A DNA stretch of 64,000 nucleotides from a virus, in the IMG/VR virus record IMGVR_UViG_3300013108_000151, positions 1 to 64,000 of that record. One strand, given 5' to 3'. The position numbers were made by a program, and so were the translations under genes. Under the pieces are notes generated by a model. The model ran no database searches and was not told the origin of the DNA. It saw only the letters and a program-made list of their open reading frames with translations. Each line of letters begins with the position of its first letter. Position 1 is the stretch's first letter. Shown piece after piece: positions 40,040 through 48,393 of the stretch.

Positions 40040-40680
40040 TTAGCGAAGTATCGCATTGTTATTGAATCTCTATTAAAGTCAGTCATGTCTTTAATTGGAT
40101 TTACTTTATGCCAGGAATGATCACTTGGTTTAATACACCAGACAACATTGGGTATATAAGATATCTCTTTTATCTCTGTAAACTGGTCATTATTTTTCTC
40201 TAATAATCTTACACCCAAATTAGAATGACTATCATCTATAGGACAATATAGTTGAAAATGAATTACAAAATCTCGCCAATCATCTGTATGTGGCTTTAAA
40301 TCTATATTAATCTCTCGTATTAATTCCGCGCCACCGTGTGCTTCTTGTTTAATATTAAACTTATTAAGTATTAGTTCTTTAACTTTTACATCTGATAATA
40401 ACGATTCAACTTCGGCATGTACGTTATCCGCTTTATACATGTTGTACGTTATTGTTCCTGCCTTATGTACATTCTCAGCCGTAGGCTTTTCAAATCCTTG
40501 CTCGGGGATTTCAATTTTTTCTATAGCATGAAGATTATCATTTGTTAAGTTATTATTAGCCTGTACTAACCTGTCATACAATTCTTGTGGCAAAAAGTCG
40601 TGTATAATAAAGTGAGGAAATGGTTTACTTGATATTAATGCTTTATTAATTTTTGATAATATATGTTCTAAATGTTCCAT
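40036..40680 (-). CDS. 2-oxoglutarate/Fe(II)-dependent oxygenase-like protein
   Basis: 214 residues. The metal triad is seen as HTDDWRDFVIHFQLYCP (His/Asp, HxD) and SDHSWHKVN (second His), with Arg in RDSITMRYF that would bind 2-oxoglutarate. These enzymes hydroxylate proteins, nucleobases or small molecules. A perfect late box (40686-40693) lies five bases before the ATG with no SD, so the mRNA is predicted to be leaderless. The target is unknown. A second distantly related 2OG enzyme is at 46841-47467. Confidence 0.8.
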   Translation of the reverse strand: MEHLEHILSKINKALISSKPFPHFIIHDFLPQELYDRLVQANNNLTNDNLHAIEKIEIPEQGFEKPTAENVHKAGTITYNMYKADNVHAEVESLLSDVKVKELILNKFNIKQEAHGGAELIREINIDLKPHTDDWRDFVIHFQLYCPIDDSHSNLGVRLLEKNNDQFTEIKEISYIPNVVWCIKPSDHSWHKVNPIKDMTDFNRDSITMRYFAN

Positions 40681-40685
40681 AATAA

Positions 40686-40693
40686 TATTTATA
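40686..40693 (-). promoter_or_regulatory. Perfect late box TATAAATA with predicted leaderless start
   Basis: TATAAATA on the minus strand. Five bases separate it from the ATG at 40680; in T4 late promoters +1 lies six bases after this box, so the start codon would be the first transcribed base. Confidence 0.65.
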
Positions 40694-40696
40694 CTC

Positions 40697-40788
40697 TGGT
40701 AGAAGTGCCCGGAATCGAACCGAGTCGAGAACGCTAATCTGGCGCTGAAAGGAATATAAACCCTCCCTGTGTACCAACACCCACTTCC
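40697..40788 (-). tRNA. Class II-like tRNA, anticodon uncertain
   Basis: A 92-base stretch with encoded CCA (TGG at 40697-40699 on the plus strand). The acceptor GGAAGTG pairs with CACTTCT. A perfect T-arm CTCGG-TTCGATT-CCGGG is present. The long variable region can form a five-pair stem (AGCGC/GCGTT). The best anticodon arm GAGGG-TTTATAT-TCCTT gives UAU (Ile), which is odd for a class II tRNA; the D-arm is short. An alternative arm in the variable region is weaker. It may be a divergent or decaying tRNA. Confidence 0.55.
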
Positions 40789-40802
40789 CGCAGAATAGAA
40801 TT

Positions 40803-40877
40803 TGGTAACACCTAGGGGAATCGAACCCCTCTTGCCAGGATGAAAACCTGGAGTCCTAACCGATAGACGAAGGTGTC
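40803..40877 (-). tRNA. tRNA-Glu (UUC)
   Basis: A full cloverleaf with encoded CCA. Acceptor GACACCT/AGGTGTT, D-arm GTC-TATCGGTTAG-GAC, anticodon arm CCAGG-TTTTCAT-CCTGG giving UUC, and a T-arm with GGTTCGATTCC. Glu codons are common in these AT-rich genes (GAA). The 5' end overlaps the stop of the adjacent CDS by two bases. It lies next to the class II-like tRNA. Confidence 0.93.
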
Positions 40878-41334
40878 ATGTTATACTGTGGGGTGTTGTT
40901 TGTGATATGTAGTAACCATACCAATGCTCCCCAAATCTATTATTAATCCTTTTGTAAAACTTTGGTTCAACTGTAACATCAACAATATAAACATTATCTT
41001 TGTCACTACGTTTATTGTAAAATAGCAAATAACAAGGTGCTTTGTGTTTTAAAGCATACTTTCTATACTCTAAAAGTTTTTCGTCAACACTCCAAAATCT
41101 TTCAGGGTGACCATTTACTTTATATGTTTCACGTTTGTTTTTGCTATCGTAAAAGGCAATTATTTTTTTCCCTTTCTTGATTATATGATCAGGAACTGCT
41201 AGACCATCCTCCCTAAACTCTTCAGGTTCGTGTATGCTACATTTAGGATGAATTCTCTCAATTACTTTGAGAGCATGATTCTTTTCTAGCCTGTTACCAA
41301 ACTTTAAATCTTTTTTAAACTGTTTCGATGTCAT
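40876..41334 (-). CDS. Unknown basic protein, about 152 aa (nuclease-like look)
   Basis: The start at 41334 (MTSKQFKK) overlaps the 3' end of the SH3-like gene by 20 bases; the frame up to 41442 has no SD and is rejected. Rich in Lys/Arg. DHIIKKGKKIIAFYDSKNKR followed by a KAPCYLLFYNKRSDKDNVYIVDV segment loosely resembles a small PD-(D/E)XK nuclease core, but no firm motif is present. The end of the gene overlaps the tRNA-Glu. Confidence 0.55.
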   Translation of the reverse strand: MTSKQFKKDLKFGNRLEKNHALKVIERIHPKCSIHEPEEFREDGLAVPDHIIKKGKKIIAFYDSKNKRETYKVNGHPERFWSVDEKLLEYRKYALKHKAPCYLLFYNKRSDKDNVYIVDVTVEPKFYKRINNRFGEHWYGYYISQTTPHSIT

Positions 41335-41632
41335 CAGCAACTCTAACGGCGGTAACATTTGCCCAAATAAAACTACGCCAACCTTCTGCTTTGACATCCC
41401 AAACACTTTGTAAGTGTTCCTTAGCAGGCTTAGGCTCTTCACCTTCTGCCAAAGGTTTAGGACGATTTTCTAATGGAATTGCTTCATTTACTAGTGTACA
41501 CGTCATTACACGTTGTTCGCCGTTTTTCTTAGTAAACGTAACTTCCATAATGTTTGACTGTAAGTCTTCTTTAACTTCAGCCTTACGGGTAGGATCGTCA
41601 AACCCTACATCTTCAAATAATTTTGATTCCAT
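41315..41632 (-). CDS. SH3-like beta-barrel phage protein, 105 aa
   Basis: Start at 41632 (MESKLFED) has GGAG six bases upstream; the ATG at 41644 contains that SD. IMEVTFTKKNGEQRVMTCTL, then an acidic Pro/Lys linker, then SVWDVKAEGWRSFIWANVTAV fit a small SH3-like beta-barrel family widespread in T4-like cyanophages. Role unknown. Confidence 0.65.
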   Translation of the reverse strand: MESKLFEDVGFDDPTRKAEVKEDLQSNIMEVTFTKKNGEQRVMTCTLVNEAIPLENRPKPLAEGEEPKPAKEHLQSVWDVKAEGWRSFIWANVTAVRVADDIETV

Positions 41633-41633
41633 T

Positions 41634-41948
41634 TTATACTCCAAAATAAAATTTCATTAGACCCATTCCAATTATAGCCACTAATACAGCATTTAAAACA
41701 ATAAGAGCCCTATCATGCCATAATAAACCTACCCAAAACCAGCCTAGAGTTCCAAAAAAACCAAACCATAAATCAACATGAGGTAATGTTCCTGTTGCTC
41801 TAGCCGATGTGGCTACTAGAATTAGTATAACTGAAACCCACTTAACATACCAAGATAAATCATACCTTGGGGTTATTTTCTTAAAAACCCTAGTTGAGTT
41901 TAGGGCTTTTATTTTGTCGTTAAGTTTTAATACTTTATTCTCAGCCAT
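41634..41948 (-). CDS. Three-TM membrane protein, 104 aa
   Basis: Basic N-terminus, then hydrophobic segments at about residues 31-47, 56-73 and 80-100. Overlaps the 36-aa gene upstream by eight bases. Similar small membrane proteins are common in the early region. No family is recognised. Confidence 0.6.
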   Translation of the reverse strand: MAENKVLKLNDKIKALNSTRVFKKITPRYDLSWYVKWVSVILILVATSARATGTLPHVDLWFGFFGTLGWFWVGLLWHDRALIVLNAVLVAIIGMGLMKFYFGV

Positions 41949-42051
41949 AAAAAAACTTACCTACTTCCCATACAATTAAAAACGATACCATAAACCATAC
42001 CGTGTTTTTCATTGAGTTTACTGAACGTTCTAACTTATCAATTGGCTTCAT
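41941..42051 (-). CDS. Tiny membrane protein, 36 aa
   Basis: A polar N-terminal helix (LERSVNSMKN) and a C-terminal membrane helix (TVWFMVSFLIVWEVGKFF). It has a strong SD GAGGAGAAAGT before the ATG and overlaps both neighbours by a few bases, so it is probably a real gene translated with them. Confidence 0.6.
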   Translation of the reverse strand: MKPIDKLERSVNSMKNTVWFMVSFLIVWEVGKFFYG

Positions 42052-42791
42052 ACTTTCTCCTCGACCTTTTTAACATAATTTAAACTTGTTTCCCAAGCAC
42101 CCTTGTAATGTTTACTAATACCAAGACGTTTAATCTTTGCCTTGATATTAATAACATCGTTCCTCTCTCCTAATTCTTTTCCGTTCCAAAAGTTAACAAG
42201 AAACTTGTCGTTGTATATTCCTGTATAAATGTAAGACTCATAGTTCTTAGAGTAAAATACATTTATAAGTTCAACATCACCTTCTATCTTGTCACCTACT
42301 GATCCAATATATTCATGTGTACAATTTGCTAGTACATCATCTTCTAGTTTTTCTTTGTTAATATCTCTAGCATAAGCAGACGGAGTTGACGTTAATAGTC
42401 CTACACCTAATGCTGGAATCTCTTCTGTGTCTAAAGTTTTCCAAATGTTTTCCACATAGTCATTTAATTGACCACCTAGTGCTTCAAACAGTTTGCCTTG
42501 GTAGTGTAATTTAATATCTTCTGCTAGACACTTATCTTCCATTGTAATTTCAATTTTTACTTTTTCTAAAAACTTATGTAATTCTTTATGGTATCCGTAA
42601 CTAGGAAGTCCTGACACTAAAAAATATACCAACGACTTGTTACTTGCCTTTACAACCTTATATGATGTATACCCTCCATCTCCTTTAAGGTATTCAGTCT
42701 TATCTTCTTTGAGGTATTCACCATTAAAACGTTGAGCGGCACAAGCCGCCTGTAATACTAAATCTGTATTATACATTTTTTTAGGTTTCAT
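42048..42791 (-). CDS. Unknown protein, 247 aa
   Basis: Start at 42791 (MKPKKMYN) has GAGGA eight bases upstream. Soluble alpha/beta protein with VLQAACAAQRF at the N-terminus (roughly 12-24), and VGDKIEGDVELINVFY-type beta strands near residues 185-200 that resemble a phage/viral small beta domain. No catalytic motif is evident. It belongs to the 43401-40876 early unit under the promoter at 43437-43464. Confidence 0.6.
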   Translation of the reverse strand: MKPKKMYNTDLVLQAACAAQRFNGEYLKEDKTEYLKGDGGYTSYKVVKASNKSLVYFLVSGLPSYGYHKELHKFLEKVKIEITMEDKCLAEDIKLHYQGKLFEALGGQLNDYVENIWKTLDTEEIPALGVGLLTSTPSAYARDINKEKLEDDVLANCTHEYIGSVGDKIEGDVELINVFYSKNYESYIYTGIYNDKFLVNFWNGKELGERNDVINIKAKIKRLGISKHYKGAWETSLNYVKKVEEKV

Positions 42792-42811
42792 TGTTTTATT
42801 CCTCAAATACA

Positions 42812-43099
42812 TTAAGCAACTCTGTTAGATGTGTAAGAGTCAAGTGCTTTAGCAAGTTCTTCATCTGTCATAGAACTAATGCCAATGCTTCTAGCATAAC
42901 TTTTAGAATAGTCATTTGCTACAACTTCATACAAACAACACTCATCTTGATACCTATCAAATTGAGCAGGAGTAGTAATACCATATTCTGCCCAATGTTT
43001 AGGATCTTCAACAATAGTACCAATCCAAAGATTAGGATTAGAATCCATCTCTTTTTTAGATTTTTCGTTAATTGCTTTGATGTGTTTAACTAATTCCAT
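42812..43099 (-). CDS. Unknown protein, 95 aa
   Basis: The start at 43099 (MELVKHI) overlaps the stop of the 100-aa gene (TAATG). Helical with NPNLWIGTIVEDPKHWAEYGITTP in the middle and SMTDEELAKALDSYTSN at the C-terminus. No family is recognised. Confidence 0.55.
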   Translation of the reverse strand: MELVKHIKAINEKSKKEMDSNPNLWIGTIVEDPKHWAEYGITTPAQFDRYQDECCLYEVVANDYSKSYARSIGISSMTDEELAKALDSYTSNRVA

Positions 43100-43401
43100 T
43101 ATGCCGCCATCCTTTCTTCTACTATAGTACGAATACAAATTTTGTAGTTTTCTTGTGTAGGTTTCATACCGTTTTGTTTACACAATTTCTTAGCCATTGG
43201 AGTCATAAACCCTTTTGACTCTAGGATTGTTAAAGGTGATTCACCTTCTTTGTAACGAGTAAAATACTCTTCAGGAGTAAAGTGCTTAATTAGAAAGTTC
43301 TTGAAAGAACCTTGATATTTTACATATTTAAAACGAGCAACGAATTCACCTTTATAAGTTAGGTATCCTCCGTAGTAATCGAACCCTTCTTTTTTAAACA
43401 T
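43099..43401 (-). CDS. Unknown protein, 100 aa
   Basis: Starts 35 bases after the promoter at 43437-43464, with AAGGAGTAA upstream. N-terminal beta hairpin (YYGGYLTYKGEFVARFKYVK) then helices. The first gene of the 43401-40876 early unit. No family is recognised. Confidence 0.6.
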   Translation of the reverse strand: MFKKEGFDYYGGYLTYKGEFVARFKYVKYQGSFKNFLIKHFTPEEYFTRYKEGESPLTILESKGFMTPMAKKLCKQNGMKPTQENYKICIRTIVEERMAA

Positions 43402-43436
43402 ATTTCTTACTCCTTCTTCTTATTAACTATACTACT

Positions 43437-43464
43437 ATTATACACGAATTAGGCCAAAAGTCAA
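43437..43464 (-). promoter_or_regulatory. Sigma70-like promoter for the 43401-40876 early unit
   Basis: TTGACT (43464-43459), 16 bases, TATAAT (43442-43437) on the minus strand, about 36 bases before the ATG. Confidence 0.75.
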
Positions 43465-43497
43465 CCAAAATCACGTCTTTTTTTCATATTTTTTTAG

Positions 43498-44313
43498 TTA
43501 TTTGAAGATTTCGTCGAAATATTCAGCAAATTTGGGCATATTTTTGGAATGTAAGTGGTTATCATCGTAACAAAACTGTTTAAGATGCTGTCTTACTACT
43601 TCTAAGTTGGTAACTTTTCCTATATCCTGCTCATACTTCCATTCACTTATATTATCTGGTTTAAGCAATGTCAATTTGTTAGAATTAATTTCTAATCCGT
43701 TAGGTTTCCAACTAAACCAAAATACCTTTTTACCTTTGCTTACTAAGAAGTCGTTTATTACTTCACATTGTGCTATTGTATCTAAAAACCTAGATTTCAT
43801 TCCGTCATCAAATGTTGATAGTACTCTTACATAACCTTGCCATTGCTTTGGTCCTAGGTGAAATGGCATATTTGTATGCTTCGTCCAATATTGATTTAAG
43901 TCATCAGAATCCATAAGCACTTGGCTATCATCTATTATTGATGCAGAAATTTTACGAAACTCCTCATCTAAGTTTTGAGGTTTTCCTGCCTGCCATATTT
44001 GTACAGGAAAATGTATATCATAGTTCTCTCCATACTCGTTATCTGTGTGTGCTAATATACGTTGAGCATTTGGTATTTCAAAAACAAATACATCAGGATT
44101 ATACCTATCTAGTAATGTTAGTAATCTTTTAAAATATGTAGTAATACCATGCCCACTTTCACTACAGTTATAGATTGTATTAGAGGGATGCCTTTCAGAT
44201 ACTGCTTGAATAAGGTTTGTTTGGAATTCAAACCTTAAGTTATCACTACTGCGATATTCGTCCTCACATGAGTGTAGATAACTTGTTCCTATGAAAGAAT
44301 AAGACTTACTCAT
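43498..44313 (-). CDS. SGNH-like hydrolase paralogue A
   Basis: 271 residues from ATG 44313, which overlaps its paralogue B by eight bases (ATGAGTAA). The nucleophile block is FIGTSYLHS (Ser of GTS, about residue 9), block II NCSESGHGI, a middle DRYNPDVFVFEIPN, and the C-terminal YDDNHLHSKNMPKFAEYFDEIF with DxxH. It shares all of these, in order, with paralogues B (44306-45184) and C (62286-63215). The GDS motif of ordinary SGNH is GTS here. Probably acts on acyl or sulfate-like esters of glycans; substrate unknown. Confidence 0.75.
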   Translation of the reverse strand: MSKSYSFIGTSYLHSCEDEYRSSDNLRFEFQTNLIQAVSERHPSNTIYNCSESGHGITTYFKRLLTLLDRYNPDVFVFEIPNAQRILAHTDNEYGENYDIHFPVQIWQAGKPQNLDEEFRKISASIIDDSQVLMDSDDLNQYWTKHTNMPFHLGPKQWQGYVRVLSTFDDGMKSRFLDTIAQCEVINDFLVSKGKKVFWFSWKPNGLEINSNKLTLLKPDNISEWKYEQDIGKVTNLEVVRQHLKQFCYDDNHLHSKNMPKFAEYFDEIFK

Positions 44314-45184
44314 TAATAAAAAGTGGATCAAAGTACTCACTAAAACTGATCATATGTTCGGCTTTTAAATGAGATCCGTTGTCATAACAAAAAGTATTAA
44401 AGTGGTTTTCGTACTTTTCGCCTAATGATATTAGTTGTTGCCTGTAAGGTGGTTGCTTTCCAAATTTCCTATAGTATTCCCATTCTATCATCGGAGTGTC
44501 GTCGTGTAATACATGAAAGTCATTAGGTATTTCTACCGTATGACTATCAGCATGCCATCTAAACCAATGAACTTCTTTACCTTTATTTTTTAAATAGTGA
44601 TCTATTAGTTTATATACTGCCATGTTATCTGAATGTCTAGCATGTACACCTTTTTCTAATTGTGATACTAGTCTTTTGAAAGCAAACCATTCGTTCTGTG
44701 TAAAATCAGCTCGTACTCCCTTTTCACTCCACATGTCATTTAAATCGCTAGTACTTAAAAAGCCGTGCCCTGTATCTAGTAATGGCTTATCGTAATATCT
44801 AAATGGGTCATCTTTGTTTTGTGGACTACCGCCTTTCCAAATTTGTATTGGAAAATGTTTATCATAATTAAAATAATACTCATCGTTGAAATGTAAAGTA
44901 TATCTCTCACCATCTGTAATTTCAATGACAAAAACATCTGGGTCATAACGATCAAGTAATGTGTGTACTCTTTTAGCATATAAATCAGTGCCGTGACCAC
45001 CTTCACTACAGTTATATAAAGTATGCTCAGGATACCTTTGTGATAATGCTCTAACGATATTCATTTTGCTAGAATATCTACCATGATCACTAACTGTAGG
45101 AAACGTTTCGTCTTGGTAGCCAGGTTCGCATAGCACTATGTAACTTGTTCCTATAAAAGCAATTTTTGGTGTTTTATGTTTCAT
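44306..45184 (-). CDS. SGNH-like hydrolase paralogue B
   Basis: 292 residues. Same family landmarks as paralogue A: AFIGTSYIVL (Ser near residue 15), YNCSEGGHGTDLYAKRV, DRYDPDVFVIEI, HFPIQIWKGGSPQN, YLKNKGKEVHWFRW, and CYDNGSHLKAEHMISFSEYFDPLF (Asp and His). The pair A/B is clearly a tandem duplication, since the middle HFPIQIW(K/Q)(A/G)G segments align. It is encoded four bases from the small gene upstream. An ester-hydrolase activity on host or phage glycans is inference. Confidence 0.75.
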   Translation of the reverse strand: MKHKTPKIAFIGTSYIVLCEPGYQDETFPTVSDHGRYSSKMNIVRALSQRYPEHTLYNCSEGGHGTDLYAKRVHTLLDRYDPDVFVIEITDGERYTLHFNDEYYFNYDKHFPIQIWKGGSPQNKDDPFRYYDKPLLDTGHGFLSTSDLNDMWSEKGVRADFTQNEWFAFKRLVSQLEKGVHARHSDNMAVYKLIDHYLKNKGKEVHWFRWHADSHTVEIPNDFHVLHDDTPMIEWEYYRKFGKQPPYRQQLISLGEKYENHFNTFCYDNGSHLKAEHMISFSEYFDPLFINE

Positions 45185-45186
45185 AA

Positions 45187-45561
45187 TTAAAAAGGTAAAT
45201 CATCTTCTTCAGGATCTGGTGGTGTTAGTAGTTCTAATGTTATATGCTTTTCGACTTCTAACTCATATGCTTCTGCCATTGCTTTAATGTGAGGGTGCTT
45301 TTCTTCCATTTCTTTGTTACGATTTAATTTAGCAGGAATACCTAATACTTTTTCAATCCTTTCTAACCTTGTATCTATGTCAGTGACAGTTCGTTCTGTA
45401 AAAGATTCTGTGCTGTTTTCTGTATCTGTGAAGTGTATGTCTTTATAATTACCAAGTGAAACAGTAACATCAGATAAGGTAGTTGAATAATTCCATTGAT
45501 CTAATGTCTTTTCGGCATCATCTAAGTCTAACTCTAATTGATATTCATCTTCTGGGTTCAT
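45187..45561 (-). CDS. Acidic unknown protein, 124 aa
   Basis: Starts with ATGA overlap on the radical SAM gene stop. An acidic N-terminal helix (EYQLELDLDDAEKTLDQW), a Thr/Ser middle and a coiled TRLERIEKVLGIPAKL segment, ending PDPEEDDLPF. No family is recognised. Its place suggests co-expression with the radical SAM enzyme upstream. Confidence 0.6.
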   Translation of the reverse strand: MNPEDEYQLELDLDDAEKTLDQWNYSTTLSDVTVSLGNYKDIHFTDTENSTESFTERTVTDIDTRLERIEKVLGIPAKLNRNKEMEEKHPHIKAMAEAYELEVEKHITLELLTPPDPEEDDLPF

Positions 45562-46841
45562 AATTCTATTCTCTCTTCTTTTTTAGATCGCAATTTTGTA
45601 GCAATTGATCCACAGTTGTCTATACAAATGTTAAGTCTAGGCTTTTCAGGATCATCTGTTCTATTGTTCCAACTGTCTTGTAAGTCTTCTTGAAAGAACT
45701 TATGATGTAAAATATCTTCTAACGTGTGATGACTAGTGTAGTTCCAGTTTTCATCATACTTGTTAACATAGTTATTATGATACTCGTTATCAGGTTGTCC
45801 TTGCTCGTTTGCTGAATCTTTATTCCATGGTCTACCAAAGTATGCTGTCATATGACAGCAAACATGTACACGACCGTCCCATTCGATTTGTAGTTTACCT
45901 TCGTTACCCCATTGACACCAAATGCTACAATTATTAGCATAGTCGTCCATGTCGTTATTAAACTCTTCAACTACAATTTCCTTTGCTTTCTTTTCCATGT
46001 CTTTGTATGCTTCTGTTGTATGGCTGTGTTCAGCACCTTCTGACATGTCTTTTTTCTTTACTTTAGTAAAGCCTGAGTGTTCATAACTTGTTTCTTTTTC
46101 TGCTACAGTCATTACACCTGTTCTAATTGCTTCTTCTCTTAATGAATTAGAAATGTGTTCTGCCATTCTACTACGTCTTATATCAAACCTAGAGAATCCG
46201 TATTCTTTTGCTAGTTGTTTGGCTTCTTCTATTTGATGTTTGTTGTGTTCAAATTCTATAAACTGCCATACTGCTACTCCGCCAGCATCCATAAACCATT
46301 TGGCTCTTTCTAAAACCGCTTCGTAAGGTACGCCACGACGGTACATTTGGTGTGTTTTATCGTCAACTCCTTCAAGAGCAAATATAACTTCCGAGTTATT
46401 AGGATTATATCTTTCACTAGCAATCTTGCCTAGTTCAGTCCAAAATGCTTTGTCTCTAACACCACCGTTTGTGCTAATCCACAAGTCAGTACGTCTATTA
46501 CGATCGTTTGCTTTACGTTGTTCTTTTTGTGAGTCACTTACGTCTGCTATGTAAGTTAATATTTCAATCAAATCTGGATGCATTATACAGTCACCAAACG
46601 TACCATTAAAGTCTAATGTTTTAAGTCCGCCCATTACTGTAGGAGTAAAAATATTCTTAACAGTTTCTAAAGGCATGTTACCTTTGTGTCCTACTTTAAT
46701 AGCAGGATTAATATCGCCCTCTTTAAGTCCTAGCCTTGGTACATCAGATGCTACACGTCGTAGACAACCTGGGCAGAAACTATTACAATTGGCTGTAATA
46801 TCTATTGTGATTCTTCTAAGTTTTTTTGGATTTAAAAACAT
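45558..46841 (-). CDS. Radical SAM enzyme with SPASM-like C-terminal cysteine region
   Basis: 427 residues. The Fe-S site CNSFCPGC (about residues 18-25) is the CxxxCxxC signature. The TIM-barrel core follows (TLDFNGTFGDCIMHPDLIEIL, STNGGVRDKAFW). The C-terminus has further cysteines (CSIWCQWGNEGK, HVCCHMTAYFG, ICIDNCG), like SPASM domains that bind extra clusters in peptide- and sugar-modifying enzymes. Too long and differently organised for QueE. It forms one transcript with a 2OG-like enzyme upstream (one-base overlap) and the SGNH paralogues downstream, suggesting a modification pathway. Confidence 0.88.
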   Translation of the reverse strand: MFLNPKKLRRITIDITANCNSFCPGCLRRVASDVPRLGLKEGDINPAIKVGHKGNMPLETVKNIFTPTVMGGLKTLDFNGTFGDCIMHPDLIEILTYIADVSDSQKEQRKANDRNRRTDLWISTNGGVRDKAFWTELGKIASERYNPNNSEVIFALEGVDDKTHQMYRRGVPYEAVLERAKWFMDAGGVAVWQFIEFEHNKHQIEEAKQLAKEYGFSRFDIRRSRMAEHISNSLREEAIRTGVMTVAEKETSYEHSGFTKVKKKDMSEGAEHSHTTEAYKDMEKKAKEIVVEEFNNDMDDYANNCSIWCQWGNEGKLQIEWDGRVHVCCHMTAYFGRPWNKDSANEQGQPDNEYHNNYVNKYDENWNYTSHHTLEDILHHKFFQEDLQDSWNNRTDDPEKPRLNICIDNCGSIATKLRSKKEERIEL

Positions 46842-47467
46842 TATATCATGTTGCTGTTATCTAGTATATACCCAGCACTATCCTTGTTAAGTAATACATT
46901 TAGCACTACCATAGTCATATTATCATAACCACAGTTGAATAGCAAATGTTGTTTACAAGTATTTACAAAATAAGTAGCACCGTAATCCCAATGTAGAATT
47001 CTGTCTTCCATTATCATATAACTATGTGTAGGATTCATATTCTCTAAAGGAATTAAAAGCCTAAATGAATCTATGTCTGTTCCATAACTATCAATGTGAG
47101 GAGGAAAGTATCCGCCTGGTCTTAGTTGTAGTACATGACATCTTACTAAATGCTCTTTAATGGGATCTAGTACTTCTTTAAATATATCATATATAGGTGT
47201 AGGAGTAACAAAGTCTAATTCAGTTAATTGTGTATTATGTTCTCTATTGTATTGTAATAAACTATCTAAGTCAGGCCCGGCACCTAACTTACCATCTAAA
47301 TTTGTTATGCTTAGACCCCATCTGTTGTTAACTGTACGTGGATTGTAGCGGGTATAATGCTTTTCGTAGGGTTTGAGTTGCTGTAATATATCATAAGGAT
47401 TTAGATCCTTATTAAGTTGAAACTGATCACCGTATGCTGTTAATGTATTGTATAACTCAAAACTCAT
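46841..47467 (-). CDS. 2OG-Fe(II) oxygenase-like (aspartyl/asparaginyl hydroxylase type)
   Basis: 208 residues. LQLRPGGYFPPHIDSYGTD contains the HxD metal pair (about residues 121-124), and a later KQHLLFNCGYDN contains the second His. FRLLIPLENM between them is the usual beta strand. This pattern fits asparaginyl/aspartyl or prolyl hydroxylase-like enzymes of marine phages. It overlaps the clamp loader gene upstream by four bases and the radical SAM gene downstream by one. It probably hydroxylates a protein or peptide. Confidence 0.75.
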   Translation of the reverse strand: MSFELYNTLTAYGDQFQLNKDLNPYDILQQLKPYEKHYTRYNPRTVNNRWGLSITNLDGKLGAGPDLDSLLQYNREHNTQLTELDFVTPTPIYDIFKEVLDPIKEHLVRCHVLQLRPGGYFPPHIDSYGTDIDSFRLLIPLENMNPTHSYMIMEDRILHWDYGATYFVNTCKQHLLFNCGYDNMTMVVLNVLLNKDSAGYILDNSNMI

Positions 47468-48393
47468 TTTTTACCAATCTGTGCTAACTCAACTAGTGTT
47501 GCCGACAGATTGATTTCAGGATCACTAACCATACTATGATTAACTAATCCTTTTCTAATTGTTAGAATTGCTTCGTCTTGACTTTCATCAGTTGTACCCC
47601 ATAACTCTAAGTTATCATACATCCAACGAAACAAGTCTTCCATTTCGTCTGCTCTTACTTGACTACACAATAGTTTTCTTGCTTCTCTAATTTGTCCAGC
47701 CTTAATCATGTCTACCATTTGTAGTCTATAATCTGCTGTAGTATTTTCTGCTTCTTGAGGACTTTGTAGTGTGTTATCAACTGTATTCATTTGACACAAG
47801 TTTAAACATTTTCTCAAGTCTGGATACGTTGCTTTTACATAACTGTCTAGTACATCTAGTTCTACTTCAACTTTTTCATTTACCAATACAGTTGCTACCC
47901 TAGTTGTAAAGTCTGTCATGTCTAGTTTCTCAATATGAAACCCTTGACATCTACTATGAAGTGCTGGAATAACTCTGTTAGGATAGTTACAAGTTAAAAT
48001 AAATCTTGCTGTGTTGGCATACATTTCCATAACACCACGTAATGCCGCCTGCCCGTTTGGACTAATATAATCTGCTTCATCTAGTAACACAACCTTAAAG
48101 TCGCCAAATGGCATTGTTTGTACAAAGCCTGTAATCTTATCTCTAATTGTATCTACGGAGTTTTCTCTACTAGCATTAATCTCTAGTATATCATACTCAT
48201 CTACTTCTAATACATTTAGTAATACTTTTGCTAGTGTAGTTTTACCCGTACCTGGAGCACCACTAAACAACAAGTGTGGAATTGCTTTATCATTGACCCA
48301 AGCCTGAACTTGTTTCTTTTGTGCTTCGTCACGAAACACATAGTCTTCGATTGTTTTAGGTCTATATTTCTCAGTCCAAAGTTGTTTCATCAT
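47464..48393 (-). CDS. Clamp loader ATPase subunit, gp44-like
   Basis: 309 residues (T4 gp44 is 319). WTEKYRPKTIEDYV opens the AAA+ domain, Walker A is GAPGTGKTTL (about 43-52), Walker B is VVLLDEADY, and the arginine-finger SRC motif is LHSRCQGF. It loads the sliding clamp for gp43. The small subunit gp62, next to gp44 in T4, is not seen beside it. It shares the promoter at 48505-48534 with a 42-aa ORF. Confidence 0.93.
   Translation of the reverse strand: MMKQLWTEKYRPKTIEDYVFRDEAQKKQVQAWVNDKAIPHLLFSGAPGTGKTTLAKVLLNVLEVDEYDILEINASRENSVDTIRDKITGFVQTMPFGDFKVVLLDEADYISPNGQAALRGVMEMYANTARFILTCNYPNRVIPALHSRCQGFHIEKLDMTDFTTRVATVLVNEKVEVELDVLDSYVKATYPDLRKCLNLCQMNTVDNTLQSPQEAENTTADYRLQMVDMIKAGQIREARKLLCSQVRADEMEDLFRWMYDNLELWGTTDESQDEAILTIRKGLVNHSMVSDPEINLSATLVELAQIGKK

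Noticed and set aside
45558-46841. Radical SAM protein as the missing QueE of the 7-deazaguanine pathway
   Set aside because: It is 427 residues with a SPASM-like C-terminal cysteine region, twice QueE length, and is 37 kb from the FolE/DpdA cluster. The CxxxCxxC is the general radical SAM signature, not the altered spacing common in QueE.
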